Assembly (NCBI GenBank): GCA_035544835.1
Contig: DASZZV010000300.1
Span: 1-18,585 of the forward strand
From: DASZZV01 sp035544835
GTDB lineage: Bacteria > Acidobacteriota > Thermoanaerobaculia > Gp7-AA8
DNA length: 18,585 nt
Reading direction: 5' to 3'
Part shown: positions 14,273 to 18,585 of the stretch, in pieces
How positions within the stretch are numbered: position 1 is the first letter of the stretch
Layout of the letters: every line of letters begins with the position of its first letter
Made by a program: the position numbers and the translations under genes
Notes under the pieces: model-generated
Told to the model about the DNA's origin: nothing
Database searches by the model: none
Seen by the model: only the letters and a program-made list of their open reading frames with translations

Positions 14273-17200
14273 ATGAAAAAACTGCAGGTGTTGTTTGTAG
14301 CTCTGATGATTGTTTCGATGACCGTCACAGCCGAGGCCGGTCGACATAAGAAAAAGCACCCGCAGCCAACCGAGATCGACGTGAAAGCCGAACGCGGACC
14401 GGCCATTCCTGCGCCGCACATCAAGCCTGAGAAAAAGCAGGCCGGTCCCGGTGAGGGGACGGTCGTACCGAAACCCGGCCCGATTCCGGTCGGACCGCCT
14501 GTTGAACTGCAGCTGACGCGTGCTGCCAGCCGCAGCTTCGATTTGCGTTCCCTTCCGCAGACTCGCTCTGAAGAGCAAGAGCGCAAAGAGCTCGAGCCGC
14601 CCGACCATACGCCCGTCACCGTCGAGGGCATTGTTTTTCCCCCCGAGGCCAGCCGTCCGGCGGTACCGACCCCGTCCGCTCCGGCGCCGGCGCCCTTGAA
14701 TGTGTTCGACGGTCTGGACCGCTTCAACTTTGGCGCCGGCAGTCCTCCCGACACGAACGGCGATGTGGGTCCTGTGTACTACATGCAGACGGTCAATACA
14801 TCGCTCGGCGTCTTCAGGAAGTCCGACGGCGCCCGCGTAGCGGGCTTCACGTTCAACACCTTCATGAGTCAGGGCAACTTCGGCAATCTGTGCGACACCA
14901 ACAACTTCGGCGATCCGGTCGTCCTGTACGACACGTTCGAAGACCGCTGGATCGTCACCGACTTCGCCTTTGTTCTCGCCGGCGGCAATGTCGTGGCGCC
15001 GGCATATCAGTGCATCGCTGCTTCCATGAGCGGTGACCCTGTCAGCGGCGGCTGGAACTTTTACTCCATCAAGATCACCGACAACCTGAACGACTACCCC
15101 AAGTTCGGTATCTGGCCCGATGGTCTGTACATGTCGGCGAACATGTTCTCCTTCGGCGCGGGCTCGTCGTACCAGGGCTTTCGGGTCTGGGCATTCAACA
15201 AGGCGCAGATGTACGCCGGCAGCCCGACCGTGAAGGTGGTCTCATTCAGTCCCGGCAGCGGCGATTTCACGGTCATTCCCAGCAATGCGCGCCTTCAAAC
15301 GGGCACGCCACCGGCCGGGCGCCCCAACCTCTACATCTCGAGCTGGAACTTCCTGAACGCGCTGACGGTCTACAAGTTCCACGTCGACTGGAACCGCCTC
15401 TCGCTGTCGACTTTCACCGGACCTGACGTGCCGCTTGCCGCCACAGCCTGGCCGAACGCAGCCGTAGGCAACGCCCCCCAGCCAGGCACGGCAACTCTCC
15501 TGGACGTCCTGCAGATCCGGGCCATGGTGCAGAACCAGTACACGAATTTCGGCGGGATCGAGTCGTTGTGGGTTCCTCATACTGTCCGCCGAGCCAACAC
15601 CACGGGATTCGCAGCGCCGCGCTGGTATCAGGTGGACGTCAGCGGTGGTACGGTCGCCGCCAACATCCCGCAGGCGACGACGTGGGATCCGGACGGTGTA
15701 AACCTGATCCACCGCTTTTCGCCCAGCCTGGCCTTAGACCGCGCCGGCAACATGGCGATGGGCTACACCACTTCCAACAGCACCACCGAGTTTCCCTCCA
15801 TCAAGTACGCTGGCCGGTTGGCAACGGACCCGGTCAATTCTTTCAGTCAGACCGAGCAGACTTTCTTCACCGGAACAGGCTCGCAGACCGGCAGCACCCG
15901 TTGGGGCGATTACAGCTCGATGACCCTCGATCCCGACGGCTGCACCTTCTGGTACACCAGCGAGTACGCCAATCCGGCCGACCAGACGTTCGACCACCGC
16001 TGGCTGACCAAATTCGGCTCCTTCCGGTTTGCCCCGTGCACAGCGGTCGGCGCCGGCGGCACCGTGAGCGGCACCGTGACCGCCACCACCGGCGGCGCGC
16101 CGATCAGCGGCGCGACGGTCCAGCTCGGAGTCAGGTCCACTACCACAAACGGTGCAGGCTTCTACTCGTTCCTGAACATTCCGGCTGGAACCTACCCGAC
16201 GATGTCGGCCAGTTTTCCCGGCTACATCACCGCGACAGCCTCGAACATCGTCGTGACCGATGGCGCAACGACGACCCAGGACTTCTCTCTCGCTAGCTCT
16301 CCCGCCAGCGCGTGTCTGACCGACACGACGCAGGCCGATTTCCAGACCGGCGTTTCCACCAACCTCGACCTCACCACCAGTCCGGGTGATGTCACCTTGT
16401 CGAACGCGCCGGTTGTCGATCAGTCCAATACCGCTGGTACGACGACCGGGACGAGCTTTGGCACACCGAATTGGGGCGGCCAGACGTTCATTCCGGCGGT
16501 TACCGGGTCGCTCGTCAAGGTGGATGTCCAACTCTTTTGCAGTGGTTGCACAGGCACTACCCCCAATCTCACGCTCTCAGTTCGCGCCACGAGCGCCGGC
16601 CTGCCCACCGGTGCGGACCTGGTCAGTGGGACCATTCCCGGCTTTTCCAGCGGCGCAGGCACTTACTACACCGCCACCTTTGGCTCGCCGGCAACTCTCA
16701 CTTCCGGAACGCAATACGCGCTGATTCTGCGACCCGTGGCCGCGCCTTCGGTTGGGGGCTATTTCTGGATTCGCTCCAGCCCGGGCACCTACGCCAACGG
16801 TTCGCGAGTCCTCTCCGCCGACAGCGGCGGAACATGGGCCGCCGATCTGGCCCGGGACTTTAACTTCAAGGCCTACATGCAGACCGGTTTCGCAGCCAGC
16901 GGAAACCTCGTTTCTTCGCCGAAGGACAGCAACCCCGGAGTGGGCCTGACGCCGATATGGACGACGATCGCCTGGATTGCCACGGTTCCGGCGCCGACCA
17001 CGCTGCGTTTCCAGGTTGCCGCCTCCAATTCCATCAACGGTCCCTTCAACTTCGTCGGTCCTGATGGAACGGCGGGGACGTTCTTCACTTTTAGCGGCGC
17101 GTCGCTCACCCAGTTCTACGGCTTCCGTTATCTCGAATACAAGGCGTACCTCACCACGACTGACGGCACGCAGACACCGACGCTCAACGACGTCAGCCTC

Positions 17201-18585
17201 TGCTTTGCCGATACCGATTGCACTGCCGCCGTGACGATCACGCCGACCCCGGCGCAGGTATGTGCTGGCTCGACCGGCAACACTGCCAGTGGTCCTGCCG
17301 GTGCCGCGAGCTACTCGTGGTCCATTACCAACGGCACCATTACCGGTGGTGGAACTACGCAAACCGTGAGCTATACCGCCGGAGCGGCCGGCAACGTGGG
17401 CCTCGTGCTCAACGTCGTAGACCCGTCCGGTTGTCGCCGGTCGGGCTCGACGAGCGTGACCATCAACCCGATTCCAGCCACGCCGACCATCACTCCTGGC
17501 GGCCCAACCACCTTCTGCGCCGGTTTCAGCGTCACGCTGACATCGAGCAGCGCAAGCGGCAACCAGTGGTTCCTGAACGGCAGTCCCATCGGCGGCGCGA
17601 CGAACCAGGCGTACATCGCCACCGCCTCCGGAAACTACACCGTGGTCGTCACGGTACTCGGCTGCAGTAGCGCCGCCTCGGCCGTCACGACGGTGACGGT
17701 GAACCCGCTTCCGCCAACGCCAACTATTACTCCGGGCGGTCCGACAACCTTCTGCACCGGCGGCAGCGTCACGCTGACCTCGAGCAGCGCCAGCGGCAAT
17801 CAGTGGTACCTCAACGGCAACCCGATCGGCGGGGCAACGAATCAGACGTACATCGCCACTGCAAGCGGTGATTACACAGTGATCGTGACCGACGGCAATG
17901 GCTGCACCAGCGCCTCCTCGGCGATCACCACGGTGACGGTCAACCCGATCCCCGCTACACCGACTATCACCCCTGGCGGTCCGACCACCTTCTGCACCGG
18001 CGGCAGCGTCACGCTGACGTCGAGCAGTGCCAGCGGCAATCAGTGGCTTCTGAACGGCAGTCCCATCGGCGGCGCGACGAATCAAGCGTACATCGCCACG
18101 GCGAGCGGCGATTACACGGTGACGGTGTCGGCGCTCGGTTGCACCAGCGCACCTTCCGCGACCACCACAGTAACCGTCAACCCGATCCCGGCCACTCCGA
18201 CGATCACCCCCGGTGGTCCCACGACCTTCTGTGCCGGTAGCAGCGTAACGTTGACGTCGAGTAGTGCCACCGGCAATCAGTTCTTCCTCAATGGTAATCC
18301 CATCGGCGGCGCGACCAACCAGGCGTACATCGCGACAGCGAGCGGCGATTACACCGTGACTGTGACGACGCTCGGTTGCACCAGCACCCCGTCCGCGATC
18401 ACCACAGTGACCGTCAACCCGATCCCGGCCACGCCGACGATTACCCCCGGTGGTCCGACCAGCTTCTGCCAGGGCTACAGCGTCACTCTGACTTCCAGCA
18501 GCGCCTCAGGCAATCAGTGGTTCTTGAACGGCAACCCGATCGGCGGGGCCACGAGTCAACAATATGTGGCTGCGGCCAGCGGCAA
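14273..18585 (+). CDS. Very large secreted surface protein with Ig-like tandem repeats (C-terminus beyond window)
   Basis: Open from ATG 14273 (AAGGA 7 bases upstream) to the window end: 1437 codons without a stop. A signal peptide comes first (MKKLQVLFVALMIVSMTVTA), then a Pro/Lys-rich linker. From about residue 142 the domain opening PPDTNGDVGPVYYMQTVNTS starts a ~440-residue exported domain of a type common in secreted proteins of environmental bacteria. Residues ~595-672 are a carboxypeptidase-regulatory-like beta-sandwich (GTVSGTVTATTGGAPISGATV). A beta-rich domain follows to about 980, then a PKD/Ig-like unit. From residue 1066 come tandem Ig-like repeats of 79-80 residues (opening PTITPGGPTTFC, then WFLNG-PIGGATNQ-YIATASGDYTV), five begun within the window. 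Adhesion or cell-surface binding is inferred. The secretion route is not visible because the C-terminus is missing. Confidence 0.85.
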   Translation, partial: MKKLQVLFVALMIVSMTVTAEAGRHKKKHPQPTEIDVKAERGPAIPAPHIKPEKKQAGPGEGTVVPKPGPIPVGPPVELQLTRAASRSFDLRSLPQTRSEEQERKELEPPDHTPVTVEGIVFPPEASRPAVPTPSAPAPAPLNVFDGLDRFNFGAGSPPDTNGDVGPVYYMQTVNTSLGVFRKSDGARVAGFTFNTFMSQGNFGNLCDTNNFGDPVVLYDTFEDRWIVTDFAFVLAGGNVVAPAYQCIAASMSGDPVSGGWNFYSIKITDNLNDYPKFGIWPDGLYMSANMFSFGAGSSYQGFRVWAFNKAQMYAGSPTVKVVSFSPGSGDFTVIPSNARLQTGTPPAGRPNLYISSWNFLNALTVYKFHVDWNRLSLSTFTGPDVPLAATAWPNAAVGNAPQPGTATLLDVLQIRAMVQNQYTNFGGIESLWVPHTVRRANTTGFAAPRWYQVDVSGGTVAANIPQATTWDPDGVNLIHRFSPSLALDRAGNMAMGYTTSNSTTEFPSIKYAGRLATDPVNSFSQTEQTFFTGTGSQTGSTRWGDYSSMTLDPDGCTFWYTSEYANPADQTFDHRWLTKFGSFRFAPCTAVGAGGTVSGTVTATTGGAPISGATVQLGVRSTTTNGAGFYSFLNIPAGTYPTMSASFPGYITATASNIVVTDGATTTQDFSLASSPASACLTDTTQADFQTGVSTNLDLTTSPGDVTLSNAPVVDQSNTAGTTTGTSFGTPNWGGQTFIPAVTGSLVKVDVQLFCSGCTGTTPNLTLSVRATSAGLPTGADLVSGTIPGFSSGAGTYYTATFGSPATLTSGTQYALILRPVAAPSVGGYFWIRSSPGTYANGSRVLSADSGGTWAADLARDFNFKAYMQTGFAASGNLVSSPKDSNPGVGLTPIWTTIAWIATVPAPTTLRFQVAASNSINGPFNFVGPDGTAGTFFTFSGASLTQFYGFRYLEYKAYLTTTDGTQTPTLNDVSLCFADTDCTAAVTITPTPAQVCAGSTGNTASGPAGAASYSWSITNGTITGGGTTQTVSYTAGAAGNVGLVLNVVDPSGCRRSGSTSVTINPIPATPTITPGGPTTFCAGFSVTLTSSSASGNQWFLNGSPIGGATNQAYIATASGNYTVVVTVLGCSSAASAVTTVTVNPLPPTPTITPGGPTTFCTGGSVTLTSSSASGNQWYLNGNPIGGATNQTYIATASGDYTVIVTDGNGCTSASSAITTVTVNPIPATPTITPGGPTTFCTGGSVTLTSSSASGNQWLLNGSPIGGATNQAYIATASGDYTVTVSALGCTSAPSATTTVTVNPIPATPTITPGGPTTFCAGSSVTLTSSSATGNQFFLNGNPIGGATNQAYIATASGDYTVTVTTLGCTSTPSAITTVTVNPIPATPTITPGGPTSFCQGYSVTLTSSSASGNQWFLNGNPIGGATSQQYVAAASG
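17468..18585 (+). repeat. Tandem 237/240-bp coding repeats
   Basis: Repeat units start at 17468, 17705, 17945, 18182 and 18419: spacings of 237, 240, 237 and 237 bases, with the fifth cut by the window end. The 3-base extra in the second unit adds one residue (VTDGNGCTS against VTVLGCSS). The DNA is very similar between units, so the array can expand or shrink by recombination and may be collapsed in short-read assemblies. Confidence 0.9.

Noticed and set aside
16577..18085. 502-codon minus-strand ORF
   Set aside because: Low-complexity Arg/Gly/Ala-rich shadow opposite the Ig-like repeats; its internal repetition just mirrors the coding repeats.

Overview
The window looks like a chromosomal segment of a GC-rich (roughly 60% GC by eye), free-living Gram-negative bacterium. 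Evidence for this is a lipoprotein with a clear lipobox, several exported proteins, a chemoreceptor with a large extracytoplasmic domain, and catalase/OxyR peroxide defence. Gene content (a sortilin-like 'WTSLGPGNVGGR' protein, a very long secreted protein with Ig-like repeats, many REP-like palindromes) would fit Acidobacteriota or a similar environmental phylum, but no phylogenetic marker is present, so this is inference. I see no rRNA, tRNA, CRISPR array, transposase or phage gene.

Layout. 1-361 (-): start of an exported sortilin/BNR-type protein, cut by the window edge. 512-1447 (-): OxyR with both redox cysteines. 1550-2032 and 2032-3507 (+): an ankyrin-repeat protein and a complete haem catalase, overlapping by one base and divergent from oxyR; the region between carries a perfect ATAG-N7-CTAT palindrome. 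This is a compact peroxide-response module. 3680-5278 (-): exported protein with a lectin-like N-terminal part and C-terminal TPRs, convergent with the catalase. 5389-6057 (+): small lipoprotein, divergent from the previous gene; the gap holds a 33-bp near-perfect palindrome. 6351-6932 (+): Uma2-family nuclease, followed by a scrap resembling the start of a MazF/PemK toxin on the other strand. 7041-8618 (+): zinc-ribbon/SDR fusion lacking the usual catalytic tyrosine. 8620-9092: a mosaic of inverted heptamer arrays around a 261-bp nested palindrome, filling the space between two convergent stop codons. 9090-11714 (-): probable operon of a TlpA-like thioredoxin, a 39-codon secreted micro-ORF and an OPT-family transporter. 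11736-11918: REP-like hairpin cluster. 12031-14076 (+): methyl-accepting chemotaxis protein with a WspA-like signalling tip. 14273-end (+): very long secreted protein with C-terminal ~79-residue Ig-like repeats, running off the window; its leader has a good promoter followed by a textbook intrinsic-terminator hairpin just before the start codon.

The most unusual items are the palindrome/heptamer mosaic at 8620-9092, the terminator-like leader before the giant surface protein, the SDR with a Tyr-to-Thr active-site change, and the 33-bp palindrome at 5317-5349. None of these proves a new multigene system. The only clear functional cluster is the oxyR/ank/kat module, whose parts are known.
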